Shown here piece after piece: positions 1 through 13,420 of a stretch of DNA of 64,000 nt. This DNA is from Marinifilum sp965230805 (GTDB lineage: Bacteria > Bacteroidota > Bacteroidia > Bacteroidales > Marinifilaceae): assembly GCF_965230805.1 (NCBI RefSeq), contig NZ_OZ246019.1:1488001-1552000 (forward strand). Reading direction: 5' to 3'. The position numbers and the translations under genes are program-made. The notes beneath the pieces were generated by a model that ran no database searches, was not told where the DNA came from, and worked only from the letters and a program-made list of their open reading frames with translations. The number at the start of each line of letters is the position of its first letter. Within the stretch, counting starts at the first letter, position 1.

Positions 1-750
1 AGAAGAAGAAACTTCACGTTTACCAGCTAATTTTTCATTCCAGCCTTGCTTTCCATCAGGTGATGCATAAGCAGCTACTTCTACTCCTTTGTATTCTTTC
101 TTTTCATCAGCCTTAACTGCATCCAAGTAGGACTTAAGAGCTTTCACATCTTCAGCTTTCATTTCCGACCAACGAACTTGTGAACTGTTGATTAGGTAGT
201 GAAGATCAGCTTCTTGAGTTTCCGGAATAATTCTTTGGAATTCATCCTTACCAATAATGTTCATTGGATTATTCTGTACCAAAGTAGCAGTAGCAACTAC
301 ACCGTCTGCAATTTTATAAGGATCAAATTCAACCGATTGCTCACCTTTGCTAGCAGTCATTCTAACCTCAAGATCAGAAATTCTCATTGCTTGTTCGTAA
401 GGAACTTTACCTGTGTAGGTAATCGTTTTTCCAGTTTCAAAAGGAACTACAGTATTGTTTCCTTGAACTTTCTCGCCTTGTAAAGTCTTAGATGGGAAAG
501 CTTTTTCACCACCTTCGAATTTCAATACAGGAGTTGCAACAACTGTGGCATTCTTATTAAAATATCCACCTGGGATGTTAACAACAACTTTTACATCAAC
601 CATGTCAGCATGCGCTTCCAAAACTTCAGGAGTCACCTGATACTTGATATCGCTTGCTTCTTTCTTCATCTTATTAAGACCAGCACAGCTTGTAAGTACT
701 AATCCTGCTAAAGCCAAAGAAGCTAAGGAAATAACCTTTGATCTTTTCAT
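1..750 (-). CDS. OmpA-like outer-membrane lipoprotein, C-terminus cut by window edge
   Basis: The reading frame starts at ATG 748-750 and stays open to the first base of the window, giving 250 visible residues. The N-terminus is a lipoprotein signal peptide: Lys/Arg at residues 2-5, a hydrophobic stretch, then the lipobox LTSC with Cys22 as the lipidated residue. The middle is beta-rich and Asn/Val-rich with no domain I can name. The last visible residues (about 227-250, VAAYASPDGKQGWNEKLAGK) look like the start of an OmpA-type peptidoglycan-binding domain, which usually has a Gly/Asp-rich turn followed by Asn, Leu and Arg. The expected role is an envelope lipoprotein anchored to peptidoglycan. 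The lipoprotein call is firm; the OmpA assignment rests on a partial domain. Confidence 0.75.
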   Translation of the reverse strand, partial: MKRSKVISLASLALAGLVLTSCAGLNKMKKEASDIKYQVTPEVLEAHADMVDVKVVVNIPGGYFNKNATVVATPVLKFEGGEKAFPSKTLQGEKVQGNNTVVPFETGKTITYTGKVPYEQAMRISDLEVRMTASKGEQSVEFDPYKIADGVVATATLVQNNPMNIIGKDEFQRIIPETQEADLHYLINSSQVRWSEMKAEDVKALKSYLDAVKADEKKEYKGVEVAAYASPDGKQGWNEKLAGKREVSSS

Positions 751-799
751 AACAACTACTTAATTATTTTAACTTTTAAATTATATTCTAGTTCGAAAA

Positions 800-807
800 C
801 AAATTTA
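800..807 (-). promoter_or_regulatory. Putative -7 promoter box for the lipoprotein gene
   Basis: TAAATTTG on the minus strand fits the Bacteroidota -7 consensus TAnnTTTG and would give a 5' UTR of about 40 bases. No TTTG element lies at the usual 19-21 base distance upstream, so the call is tentative. Confidence 0.4.
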
Positions 808-864
808 AGAAAATTTTATGCAAATAGAATTTATTCGGTCTTTTTATTTGAGTTTTCAAGGCTT

Positions 865-1500
865 TCAGAGAATTATTCTATTCAAACCACAACCACATGC
901 CGAATTAAACATAGCCTCGGTAATCTTTTTATAATCACAATCTTGGTTAACGAAGTCGACATCATTGGTATCAATCACTAAAAGCTTAAGATCGTGTTGC
1001 TGCTTAAAAAACTCAAAATAACTGTCTTGAATTTTGAGTAAATAGTCTGCTGTAATCTTTTGCTCATAATCACGTCCTCTTTTTTTAATATTCCCCAATA
1101 GTTTGTCAATGCTAGAATGCAGATAAACATACAAGTCGGGCTTAGGAAGAGAATTGTAAATAATATGAAAAAACTGACGATACAGCATGTACTCATCATC
1201 TTTTAGCGTTTGCTTCGAAAATATCAAAGACTTCATGAAATAATAATCCGCTATGGTAAATGATTTAAATAAATCAGGTTCACTCAATTCTTTTTTTAAC
1301 TGATTGTATCGATCAGCCAAAAACGACATCTCCAATGGGAATGAGTATTTTTCTGGATCTCTATAAAATTTAGGCAAAAATGGATTTTCGGCAAATTGCT
1401 CTAATATCAGTTTTGCATTGAAATCCTCTGATAATTTATGTGAAAGAGTTGTTTTTCCGACTCCAATATTGCCTTCAATTACGATAAAATTATAATCCAT
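865..1500 (-). CDS. Deoxynucleoside kinase (deoxyadenosine/deoxyguanosine kinase type)
   Basis: This kinase phosphorylates deoxynucleosides in the salvage pathway in the cytoplasm. The protein opens MDYNFIVIEGNIGVGKTT, with a P-loop at residues 10-17, followed by LILEQFAENPFL, which matches the substrate-binding region of the dNK/Dck family. The downstream DRYNQLK and YVYLHSSIDKLLGNIKKRGRDYEQ segments match the sugar/base-binding and LID (Arg-rich) parts of the family. The length of 211 aa is normal. I chose ATG at 1498-1500 because the family starts just before the first beta strand; an upstream in-frame ATG at 1549-1551 would add 17 unlikely residues. Substrate preference (dA, dG or dC) cannot be read from sequence alone. 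Confidence 0.88.
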   Translation of the reverse strand: MDYNFIVIEGNIGVGKTTLSHKLSEDFNAKLILEQFAENPFLPKFYRDPEKYSFPLEMSFLADRYNQLKKELSEPDLFKSFTIADYYFMKSLIFSKQTLKDDEYMLYRQFFHIIYNSLPKPDLYVYLHSSIDKLLGNIKKRGRDYEQKITADYLLKIQDSYFEFFKQQHDLKLLVIDTNDVDFVNQDCDYKKITEAMFNSACGCGLNRIIL

Positions 1501-1776
1501 TAGAAATGTTTTTGCGTTTTTGGAGCCATAAAAGTAAAAAATGAATGGCAATTTCAGTCTTTAAAAAAAGAAAAACTAATGCCAATTATGAATCAAAATG
1601 ATTCAAATTGAATTACCCCTTGTTCATTGTTAACATTTTGGATCTGTATATGATTTTTTATTCATATGTCAGGTGGAAGCGACAAGATCACAATAATCAT
1701 TAGGATGTATGTTTGATAATTATTTTAATCATGCTTGTTTCAAACTTTTTCTTTTTAAGTGATTGATAAAATACCT

Positions 1777-2265
1777 CTACAATTGCTTACCCTTTCTTTT
1801 GTATTCTTTATCTTTTCGATTTCCCAATACATTTCCAACAATCATCCCAACACCAGCACAAAGAAAGAATATGGCAGGATTAAAACTGTAAAACAACCCA
1901 TAAGTCAGGAATAACCCAAAAACAACACCACCCAGTGTATAAATAGTCGAATAGGTATAGGTAAAATGATGAATCTGATAAACACCATGTTTGGTTTTTA
2001 AATGATTTAGAATTTTTTCTACCCTTTTTTCATATTCGCTCCGGTTCACACCAGATTGATTAATCAAGCGATCTAATTCATCGATAATACACTCCAATTC
2101 AACTTTAGCATATTTACATTCTAAGCAAGCTCTTTGTTGATCCAACAATTTGGCAATTCGTTTTAATTTTCCAATCTGATAAAATCTGTAATCCTTTACA
2201 GATAAATATTTCTCAGCCTGTCGATCAATCTTTATAGAGATCTCTTCTACCCAATTATTTTCCAT
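1777..2265 (-). CDS. Uncharacterised two-helix membrane protein
   Basis: I do not recognise this 162-aa protein. Residues 1-95 are charged and helical, with a Cys pair in RACLECKYAKVELEC. Two hydrophobic segments follow (about 108-128 and 130-150, the second Gly-rich: FFLCAGVGMIVGNVLGN), and the protein ends in a very basic tail. It resembles a small inner-membrane hairpin with a cytoplasmic coiled-coil domain. It lies alone between the dNK gene and pnp, all on the minus strand, with the pnp terminator just upstream of its start. Base composition matches the neighbours. Confidence 0.65.
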   Translation of the reverse strand: MENNWVEEISIKIDRQAEKYLSVKDYRFYQIGKLKRIAKLLDQQRACLECKYAKVELECIIDELDRLINQSGVNRSEYEKRVEKILNHLKTKHGVYQIHHFTYTYSTIYTLGGVVFGLFLTYGLFYSFNPAIFFLCAGVGMIVGNVLGNRKDKEYKRKGKQL

Positions 2266-2316
2266 GACTTCCTTTATATTATGCCTCTAAAATAGGTAAA
2301 GTAGAATCAAAAAAAA

Positions 2317-2340
2317 ATCCCGGGAATGTTTCCCCGGGAT
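2317..2340 (-). terminator. Rho-independent terminator of pnp
   Basis: The 8-bp arms ATCCCGGG / CCCGGGAT flank a loop of 8 bases and, read on the minus strand, are followed by a run of eight T. The hairpin sits 20 bases past the pnp stop codon. Confidence 0.9.
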
Positions 2341-2360
2341 CAAGAATCAAAATATATGGA

Positions 2361-4505
2361 TTATTTTTTCTCTTCTTTTTTCTTTCTTTCAGGCTTTGGT
2401 AATAGTACTTTTCTCGATAGCTTTAGTTTACCTGATTTAGAATCGATATCAATCAACTTCACTTCCACTTCCTGACCTTCTTTTAATACTTCATCAACTG
2501 TTTGAAGTCTTCTATGTTCAATTTCAGAAATATGAAGTAATCCATCCTTACCTGGAAGGATTTCGATAAACGCACCAAAAGTTACAATTGATTTTACTTT
2601 CCCTTTATAAATTTCACCTACCTCAGGAACAGCTACAATTCCTTTTACTCTTCCTACTGCAGCATCAATTGCTTCTTTGTTATCAGCCGAAATATCTACA
2701 ATTCCTTTGCCATCTACTTCTTCAATCACGATAACAGCACCTGTAACTTCTTGAATTTCCTGTATGATTTTTCCTCCAGGACCGATCACTGCACCAATCA
2801 TATCTTTAGGAATCTCCATTGAAACGATACGTGGAGCATGAGGCTTCAAGTCTTCTCTAGGTTCTTCAATTGTTTCACTGATCTTATCTAAGATATGAAG
2901 ACGGCCTTGACGCGCTTGTTCAAGAGCTTGAGCCAATACTTCATATGGAAGTCCATCTACTTTGATATCCATCTGAGTAGCGGTAATACCATCTCTTGTG
3001 CCAGTTACTTTAAAGTCCATATCACCTAAGTGATCTTCATCTCCTAAGATATCCGAAAGTACAGCATATTTCTCAGCACCTGCAGTCGAGATTAATCCCA
3101 TTGCAATACCAGTTACCGGTTTCTTAATTTGGATACCTGCATCCATTAATGCTAATGTTCCAGCACAAACAGTTGCCATTGATGAAGAACCATTCGATTC
3201 CAAAATATCAGATACAACTCGAATGGCATAAGGAGAATCAGCTGGAATCATTCCTTTTAATGCACGATAAGCCAAGTTACCATGACCAACTTCACGACGA
3301 CTAATACCGCGTGAAGCACGAGCATCACCAGTTGAGAATGGTGGGAAGTTATAGTGTAGAACAAATTTCTCTTTACCTTGATACAATACATCATCAACAA
3401 TCTTTTCGTCAAGTTTAGTACCTAAAGTAACAGATGTTAATGATTGAGTTTCACCACGAGTAAACACAGCAGAACCGTGTGCACCTGGAAGATAATCAAT
3501 CTCCGACCAGATTGGTCGAATCTCATTGGTCTTACGACCATCCAAACGCAATCTGTCTTCCAATACCATATTTCGAACCGCTTCTTTCTCCACATCATGG
3601 TAGTAACGGCCAATTAAAGTCATATTAATTTCTGCTTCCTCTTTTCCTTCAGAATACTCAGTAACAAATTCTTCCTTAACAGCAGCAAAATCCTCAGCAC
3701 GTTGGTGCTTGTTTGTATTCTTACGACGAGCCACTTCTAAAACTTTGTCGTAAGTTTTGTCGATGATTAACTGACGTAATTCTTCGTCATTTTCTTCATG
3801 ACAATATTCTCTCTTTTCTGTTTTTTCCAGTAACTCAGTCAATTCGATCTGAGCATGGCATTGAATTTTAATGGCATCATGAGCAATTTTGATCGCTTCT
3901 AGCATTTCTGCCTCCGAAACTTCTTCCATCTCACCTTCCACCATCATAATATTTTCCATTGTAGCAGCTACAACCATATCAAGATCTGCCGCTTCTAATT
4001 CTGTACGAGTTGGGTTAATTTTAAACTCACCATCAACTCTGGCAACGCGTACTTCTGAAATTGGTTCCATGAAAGGAATATCAGAAACTGCAAGGGCTGC
4101 GGATGCAGCCAAGCCTGCCAATGCGTCAGGCATTGTTTCGTTATCAGCCGAAATTAAGTTAATGGATACAAAGGTTTCTGCATGATAATCCTCTGGGAAT
4201 AATGGACGTAAAGCTCGGTCTACGAGGCGGGAAACTAAAATTTCATAGTCGGAAGGTCTACCTTCTCTTTTCATGAATCCACCTGGGAAACGACCTAATG
4301 CACTAAACTTTTCTTTGTAATCAACAGACAAAGGCATAAAGTCAACATCAGGCTTTGCGTCCTTAGCGGATACTACTGTTGCCAACAACATGGTCTTACC
4401 CATTTTTACTACTACAGATCCATCGGCTTGTTTCGCCAATTTCCCTGTTTCAATTGTGATGGACCTTCCATCACCTAATTCAATTATTTTTTCGATCACT
4501 TTCAT
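2361..4505 (-). CDS. pnp: Polyribonucleotide nucleotidyltransferase (PNPase)
   Basis: PNPase is the phosphorolytic 3'-5' exoribonuclease of mRNA decay. At 714 aa the length is normal. Two RNase PH-like domains are visible: the first contains KMGKTMLLATVVSAKDAK and FPGGFMKREGRPSDYEIL, the second contains GSAVFTRGETQSLTSVTLG and the phosphate/catalytic stretch with GDEDHLGDMDFKVTGT. A KH domain with GAVIGPGGKIIQEIQ starts at about residue 570, and an S1 RNA-binding domain (GEIYKGKVKSIVTFGAFIE) at about 628. The C-terminus is a Lys/Glu-rich tail. It follows rpsO on the same strand, the classical bacterial rpsO-pnp arrangement, but each gene has its own terminator here. Confidence 0.97.
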   Translation of the reverse strand: MKVIEKIIELGDGRSITIETGKLAKQADGSVVVKMGKTMLLATVVSAKDAKPDVDFMPLSVDYKEKFSALGRFPGGFMKREGRPSDYEILVSRLVDRALRPLFPEDYHAETFVSINLISADNETMPDALAGLAASAALAVSDIPFMEPISEVRVARVDGEFKINPTRTELEAADLDMVVAATMENIMMVEGEMEEVSEAEMLEAIKIAHDAIKIQCHAQIELTELLEKTEKREYCHEENDEELRQLIIDKTYDKVLEVARRKNTNKHQRAEDFAAVKEEFVTEYSEGKEEAEINMTLIGRYYHDVEKEAVRNMVLEDRLRLDGRKTNEIRPIWSEIDYLPGAHGSAVFTRGETQSLTSVTLGTKLDEKIVDDVLYQGKEKFVLHYNFPPFSTGDARASRGISRREVGHGNLAYRALKGMIPADSPYAIRVVSDILESNGSSSMATVCAGTLALMDAGIQIKKPVTGIAMGLISTAGAEKYAVLSDILGDEDHLGDMDFKVTGTRDGITATQMDIKVDGLPYEVLAQALEQARQGRLHILDKISETIEEPREDLKPHAPRIVSMEIPKDMIGAVIGPGGKIIQEIQEVTGAVIVIEEVDGKGIVDISADNKEAIDAAVGRVKGIVAVPEVGEIYKGKVKSIVTFGAFIEILPGKDGLLHISEIEHRRLQTVDEVLKEGQEVEVKLIDIDSKSGKLKLSRKVLLPKPERKKKEEKK

Positions 4506-4568
4506 CTTTTGTAGTTTATTTCAAACTTCTTTTTGGATAAGCAACAAGGTGTCGCCAATATATAAAAA

Positions 4569-4594
4569 AGCAATCCCGATTGCTCGGGATTGCT
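4569..4594 (-). terminator. Terminator between rpsO and pnp
   Basis: A perfect 11-bp stem (AGCAATCCCGA / TCGGGATTGCT) with a 4-base loop is followed on the minus strand by a T run. It lies 12 bases past the rpsO stop, so rpsO transcription probably ends here, or is partly attenuated before pnp. Confidence 0.88.
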
Positions 4595-4605
4595 TTAATA
4601 TGATA

Positions 4606-4875
4606 TTATTTACGAATATTTAAAGCTTTAATGATAGCTCTGTATCTTTCAATATCTTTTGCTTTTAAGTAATCAAGAAGGTTTCTTCTTTTTCCTACTA
4701 GCAATTGCAGTGCACGTTGGGTACTGTAATCTTTTCTGTTGTTTTTTAAGTGCTCAGTTAAGTGAGCGATACGGTAAGAAAACAAGGCAATCTGAGATTC
4801 TGCAGTCCCAGTGTCTTTGTTAGACTTCCCGTACTTTTCGAAAAGCTCTTGCTTTTTCTCTGCTGATAAATACAT
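4606..4875 (-). CDS. rpsO: 30S ribosomal protein S15
   Basis: S15 binds 16S rRNA early in assembly of the small-subunit platform. The 89-aa product MYLSAEKKQELFEKYGK... has the family length and the conserved segments DTGTAESQIALFSYRIAHLTEHL, KDYSTQRALQLLVGKRRNLLDYL and YRAIIKALNIRK. The start at ATG 4873-4875 was chosen by family length; an upstream ATG at 4933-4935 would add 20 residues not found in S15. Confidence 0.97.
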   Translation of the reverse strand: MYLSAEKKQELFEKYGKSNKDTGTAESQIALFSYRIAHLTEHLKNNRKDYSTQRALQLLVGKRRNLLDYLKAKDIERYRAIIKALNIRK

Positions 4876-4935
4876 AATTCTTATTTTAAAATTTAATTTG
4901 ATATAAAATGATTGCTTTTTACAATCAATCTGCAA

Positions 4936-5133
4936 AAATAACTAATATTTTCTACTAAACAACTTATTGACTCAAAAACATTATACGATTTCTTACCAAT
5001 ATTCAGTGTAAGTAATTGTATATTTTCATATTTAACCCCTTGATTAATTCCGAATTGTTGATGCTTCTTTATAATACCCTGCACTGCGGTATTCCAATAC
5101 CTCGCACCGGGTTAGTCTAACACCTCATATCAC
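4936..5133. other. Intergenic DNA between rpsO and the insertion sequence
   Basis: No gene is visible. The last 8 bases (5126-5133, CATATCAC) are the left copy of the target-site duplication of the ISL3-family element; the right copy is at 8015-8022. The segment between about 5080 and 5125 is GC-richer than its surroundings but has no feature I can name. Confidence 0.6.
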
Positions 5134-5167
5134 GGATCAAGCGGAAAACTTGTGGGGCGTGTATATT

Positions 5168-6151
5168 TCATGCATAAATTTTGGAAAGTCTGAATAGGAA
5201 AAATTCAACTTCTCTCACACCTCTAAAAGCAGTTCTGAAGGCCTTAATTTTAGCATTAAAAGATTCAGCAGAAGCATTTGTACTTCTATTTTCAAAATAG
5301 TTCAAGATCCCGACCTAGTGTGTTTTAATGGAGTTTGATACTATCCGAAAGGATTTCATTCCCGTCTTTTCAACCTGGTCATACCATTTGGCCAACTTGG
5401 CATATGCTACACCTTTGTCCTTGGTTTTTGAAAATATATTTTTCAAGGCTTGACTTAAATCATAAGCTTGCTTCAATTTAGGATACTTTTCAAATAGAAT
5501 ACTGGCTCTGAAGCTTTGAGAGTCACTCCATTTGTTGGGAGATTTGAATAATAGAAATCGACTACGAACTAACAACTGTTTTAAAGTATCTCCATTGGCA
5601 AGTAGTGTGCTTTGATAAGGAATTCCCTTTGTTTTAGCAGATTTTATCTCTTTATTTTCCTTATCAATAGCTTTCCATCTGTAATCGATTCTTAATTCCT
5701 GAACAGCATCATTGGCTAGCTTTTGAACATGAAATCGGTCAATAACCAGCACAGCTTTTGGAAAGCACCTACGTACTACTTTATTCATTGATGCAGCCAT
5801 ATCCAGAGTAATTTCTTTCACCGAACATCGCTTTTCCCATGGAATTTTGTGCAATACTTTTATGATATTGGACGACTCTGTGCCTTTAATCATGGCAACC
5901 AGGCAAGCTTTCTTGCCTTTAGCTGCTTTGTTGGTTACAATGGTGTAAAGCTCTCCATTAGAAAGCGAGGTTTCATCGATACTTAAATGCCTGCCAAAGT
6001 TTTTAGCAAACAGAATCCAATCTTTTGCATGATCTTTTTGTGCCCAGTTTTGATAACTGCTTAAATGATTCTTATACTGATGCTGTAAATGTTTTCCATC
6101 AAGATGATAGTAATCACCAAGACTTTTACAGCTCACAGGTTTAGATTCCAA
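5168..6151 (-). pseudogene. ISL3-family (ISAon1-like) transposase with premature stop
   Basis: The visible frame runs from about 6151 (TTG start; the true start is unclear) to TAG at 5315-5317. It continues in the same frame past the TAG as VGILNYFENRSTNASAESFN and on to FRLSKIYA, with a natural stop TGA at 5168-5170. The N-terminal part keeps the first DDE aspartate (SIDETSLSNGELYTI, residue about 58) and the second (VIDRFHVQKLANDA, about 137). The expected third catalytic residue, Glu in ASAESFN, lies after the TAG, so a product ending at the stop would be inactive. A single substitution could explain the stop. In ISAon1-like elements this ORF is the main transposase. Confidence 0.88.
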
Positions 6152-6195
6152 ATGCTCCTTTTAAAAAAGACGCGAACCCTTTGGTTAGTCGCGTT

Positions 6196-7624
6196 CAATG
6201 TCATTAAGTTAAGGTCACTTCACAATGCATTGCGTTGGTTTTTAGTGACCTTTGGTTTAACTCTATTTCTGTATTTATCCTTATGCCTTTCAAAACTTCG
6301 ATTGGGTCTTATTGGAATCAGATGCTTTCTGAAAATATCTTTAAGTTCTGAAAAAACGGTGTCTATATCTTTGTTTGAAAGAAACAATTCTACAATTCGA
6401 TCTTTCAAGAATCCATAGGATAAATTACTGTTTACTTTGTATTTATACTTTGTTGTTTGATTTTCCTGTAATTCATCATTCAATTCTGTTACCATCAGAG
6501 TTTGAATATTTGAGATGAATAGAGCTGCATAAAAATCTTGCAGAATGCACTGATTTGAATAACCTGAAAACAATTCTACTTTTATCTTATTCTTTAATTC
6601 ATCATAGAAATTTTCTACTCCCCATCGTTTAAAATACAAATCCTTGAAAATTCCCGTAGGATAGTTTTTACTGCATAATAAAGTTGTCATTAACAGTTCT
6701 GTTGTTCCATCAGCGAGATCTACTCTAATTAAGCGTACTTTTATCGAATCATTTTTGGAGTAAGTTTTATTCTTTAACGATACATTTTTGCCCGGCTTCA
6801 TATCAATGATGCTTGAATATTTACCACTTGCAATAAACTTTTGTGTTGCAGCATTAAAGCTAATTTTTGCTCGGATTAAACAATCAATTTCTAATTGTAA
6901 GTGTTCATAAATCAAATCGAAAGAAGGATATCCTCTATCATAAATAACCAAATCATTGCTTTGAGTAGTTTGTAAATGGTCTATTGCTAATGATTTTTCG
7001 CCTGTCGACAAAGCTCCTAACTTTCCATCAATCACGTAATTGTTTAGTACGTCATATAAAACAGACAATCGGGCTTGAGCCACAGTTGTTTTGGTTTGAT
7101 TTTTTGTAGCGCCATAAATGGATCTTAACTCTTTTGTATCAGGCAAAGATATTCTGGTTCCATCAACAGCTAATAACCGAAAGCCTTTCCAGAGTTTTAC
7201 AGACTCATCATTATCGGTATAAAATTCATGAGTTAACACCTGAGAAAGTTCCTTAAAAACACGAGGATCAATTTTCTTTCGGCTCTGCACAAAGGCACTT
7301 TTCGAAAATGATCTTATATTGATATTCTTAACGAAACTATAAATCTCTATGGCAAGACTTTTTCTTAAAAAATTCATCATGAAGACTAATGTGGTTGAGA
7401 ATGTTAAGACTCTATCTCGGGTAAAATCCTTTTCATTCATTCGAAACTGAAACTTTAATTGTTCCGAAAATAAATGTTCTCGTATTTTTTCTACAATAAA
7501 TTTAGTAGTTTTTTTTCATCATAATAACTCTCTGAATACTATATAAATATAGCAAAAAAATGCCTAAAAACCTTGCTATTTATGCTGTTATTCAGCATTT
7601 TACATCCTTAACTTAATGACATTG
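6196..7624 (-). mobile_element. Complete IS4-family insertion sequence nested in the ISL3 element
   Basis: The element is 1429 bp, bounded by perfect 19-bp inverted repeats (CAATGTCATTAAGTTAAGG at 6196-6214 and its complement at 7606-7624). It is flanked by a 10-bp direct repeat TAGTCGCGTT at 6186-6195 and 7625-7634, within the 9-12 bp range of IS4 insertions. One intact transposase gene fills it on the minus strand. Because ends, duplication and gene are all intact, it looks recent and possibly active. Confidence 0.95.
6220..7440 (-). CDS. IS4-family DDE transposase
   Basis: This 406-aa protein catalyses cut-and-paste transposition of its own element. The DDE residues are visible: Asp in LLAVDGTRISLP (about 93), Asp in LVIYDRGYPSFD (about 165), and Glu in YFKRWGVENFYDELKNK (about 275). 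The last segment matches the IS4 signature Y-x2-R-x3-E-x6-K exactly. The stop codon lies only 5 bases inside the left inverted repeat. The frame is intact, so the enzyme is probably functional. Confidence 0.95.
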   Translation of the reverse strand: MNEKDFTRDRVLTFSTTLVFMMNFLRKSLAIEIYSFVKNINIRSFSKSAFVQSRKKIDPRVFKELSQVLTHEFYTDNDESVKLWKGFRLLAVDGTRISLPDTKELRSIYGATKNQTKTTVAQARLSVLYDVLNNYVIDGKLGALSTGEKSLAIDHLQTTQSNDLVIYDRGYPSFDLIYEHLQLEIDCLIRAKISFNAATQKFIASGKYSSIIDMKPGKNVSLKNKTYSKNDSIKVRLIRVDLADGTTELLMTTLLCSKNYPTGIFKDLYFKRWGVENFYDELKNKIKVELFSGYSNQCILQDFYAALFISNIQTLMVTELNDELQENQTTKYKYKVNSNLSYGFLKDRIVELFLSNKDIDTVFSELKDIFRKHLIPIRPNRSFERHKDKYRNRVKPKVTKNQRNAL

Positions 7625-7942
7625 TAGTCGCGTTCCCGAGGCAACCAATTGCCAATCTCTGCTTACAATCTTTCCAGTGCTGTGATTTAACCAGCGACGA
7701 CGCTTTAAATGAAGTAATAATGCTTTATCTAGCAGAGGAAAGTCCTGAACCGTAACAGCTGGAGAGAAACCCTTGGATTCTAATTTATCCTGAGAATATT
7801 CCGAAGGAGGTAGGTTGCGTTCTTCTAAATGAACATTAACAGCCTCTCCATCAAGTATGATGTTGGCGATAATAAAATAATCCAGTACTCCTTCGGGAAG
7901 AAATAAACGAACTAGTTGTTCGTAATTTTCCTGATCAGTCAT
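7613..7942 (-). pseudogene. ISAon1-type transposase N-terminal-region ORF, split by IS4
   Basis: The protein begins MTDQENYEQLVRLFLPEG and contains LLHLKRRRWLNHSTGKIVSRDW, typical of the small N-terminal-region protein encoded upstream of ISAon1-like transposases. At 7634 the frame enters the IS4 target duplication and ends a few codons later inside IS4 (ASGTRLQCH). If IS4 and one duplication copy are removed, the frame continues ASGTRLTKGFASFLKGAFGI and stops at 6141-6143, overlapping the start of the transposase ORF, which is in the +1 frame. Its role is not established; DNA binding is likely. Confidence 0.85.
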
Positions 7943-8054
7943 CTTTTACGTTTCAATTTTGCTGGCACAAAGATGTATGTTTTCAATCTTACCCACAAGT
8001 TTTCTACTTGATCCCATATCACCACATTAGCGTGCCTAAGTTTAATGCAAAAAA

Positions 8055-8088
8055 AAAGAGTCTCATTCCATCAGGAATAAGACTCTTT
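8055..8088 (-). terminator. Terminator of the rRNA operon
   Basis: 15-bp arms (8055-8069 and 8074-8088) with one mismatch enclose a 4-base loop and are followed on the minus strand by a run of nine or ten T. It starts 4 bases past the 5S gene. Confidence 0.92.
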
Positions 8089-8092
8089 AAAG

Positions 8093-8203
<111 letters not shown>

Positions 8204-8324
8204 ATCGTTGTTGACTTTTCATTGTTAATCATCTTTTTTGTGATTAACCGTCAATCTAATATCATAGACATATTGAAAATAAAGTAAAAATAACCGCCGT
8301 TCGATTCAGCGATTGACCCCGCCA

Positions 8325-11200
<2,876 letters not shown>

Positions 11201-11281
11201 GCCAATAAAAGTATTAAACTTTCATCTCGAAATCAATCGTTGTTTCTTTACTTTGGTTACTTCTACTTTACTACTTTCAAT

Positions 11282-11293
11282 ATGTCAAAGAAC
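11282..11293 (-). promoter_or_regulatory. boxA-like antitermination site before 23S
   Basis: GTTCTTTGACAT on the minus strand, about 80 bases before 23S, resembles rrn boxA (NusB/S10 binding; E. coli form TGCTCTTTAACA). A close copy lies ahead of 16S at 13354-13365. Confidence 0.6.
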
Positions 11294-11322
11294 TTTTAAA
11301 ATACACCATTTTGTATCTTTCG

Positions 11323-11397
<75 letters not shown>

Positions 11398-11499
11398 TAT
11401 TACGTTTCACTTATTTAATTAATAATGAATATTGTGTAATTAATAATTACAACAGCTTTCCATTGTTAATTATTAATTGATAATTATTAATTAAACCTG

Positions 11500-11573
11500 T
11501 AGTCCTGCGCAGATTTGAACTGCGGACCCCTACATTATCAGTGTAGTGCTCTAACCAACTGAGCTACAGGACT
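11500..11573 (-). tRNA. tRNA-Ile (GAT)
   Basis: 74 bases with acceptor AGTCCTG/CAGGACT, anticodon stem CTACA/TGTAG with loop CTGATAA (anticodon GAT) and T stem CGCAG/CTGCG. The CCA end is not encoded. The order 16S-Ile-Ala-23S is the common bacterial one. The 103-base gap between the two tRNAs is rich in TAATTATTAATT-like words. Confidence 0.97.
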
Positions 11574-11719
11574 AAATTAATAATCCATATGCTAGCGGTT
11601 AATCACCCTAACGCTATGGGTTATGGTATATTAAAATGAAAACAAGTAAAAAGTCAGGCAAAACAGAACAATACTCTGTCTTATCACCATAAACATTTTG
11701 TCGATATCCTGAATCTCCA

Positions 11720-13247
<1,528 letters not shown>

Positions 13248-13353
13248 TAAAAGTTTTTATAAATTCTGTCTCATTCAGATTATCAAAGTTTAATGGTAAT
13301 TTTTTATTGACAAGGTTGTATTCTTGTTTTTACCTAACTTCTTGTTTTCAATA

Positions 13354-13375
13354 TTTTCAAAGAACGTTCCGTTCT
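13354..13375 (-). promoter_or_regulatory. boxB/boxA-like antitermination site in the rRNA leader
   Basis: GTTCTTTGAAAA (13354-13365) on the minus strand resembles rrn boxA. It is overlapped at its 5' side by a small hairpin AGAACG-GAA-CGTTCT (13361-13375), as a boxB would be. It lies about 110 bases before 16S. Confidence 0.55.
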
Positions 13376-13420
13376 GCTTTTTCCTTCTAAACCTCCTGAA
13401 AAATCAGGCGGAAAAGCGAG

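Larger units (their letters stand above)
5134..8014 (-). mobile_element. ISL3-family (ISAon1-like) insertion sequence, interrupted and decayed
   Basis: Terminal inverted repeats of 24 bp with three mismatches lie at 5134-5157 and 7991-8014 (both read GGATCAAG from the outside). They are flanked by an exact 8-bp direct repeat CATATCAC, the duplication size known for ISL3. Without the nested IS4 element and its extra duplication, the element would be about 1442 bp. It carries two minus-strand ORFs: an N-terminal-region ORF split by IS4, and the DDE transposase ORF, which has an in-frame stop. It landed about 30 bases beyond the rRNA operon terminator, so it probably harmed no gene. Confidence 0.9.

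Noticed and set aside
6141..6180. Programmed -1 frameshift at TTTAAAA between the two ISL3 ORFs
   Set aside because: After rebuilding the uninterrupted element, a -1 slip meets a stop within nine codons; the transposase frame is +1 relative to the first ORF, so this heptamer does not join them in the simple way.
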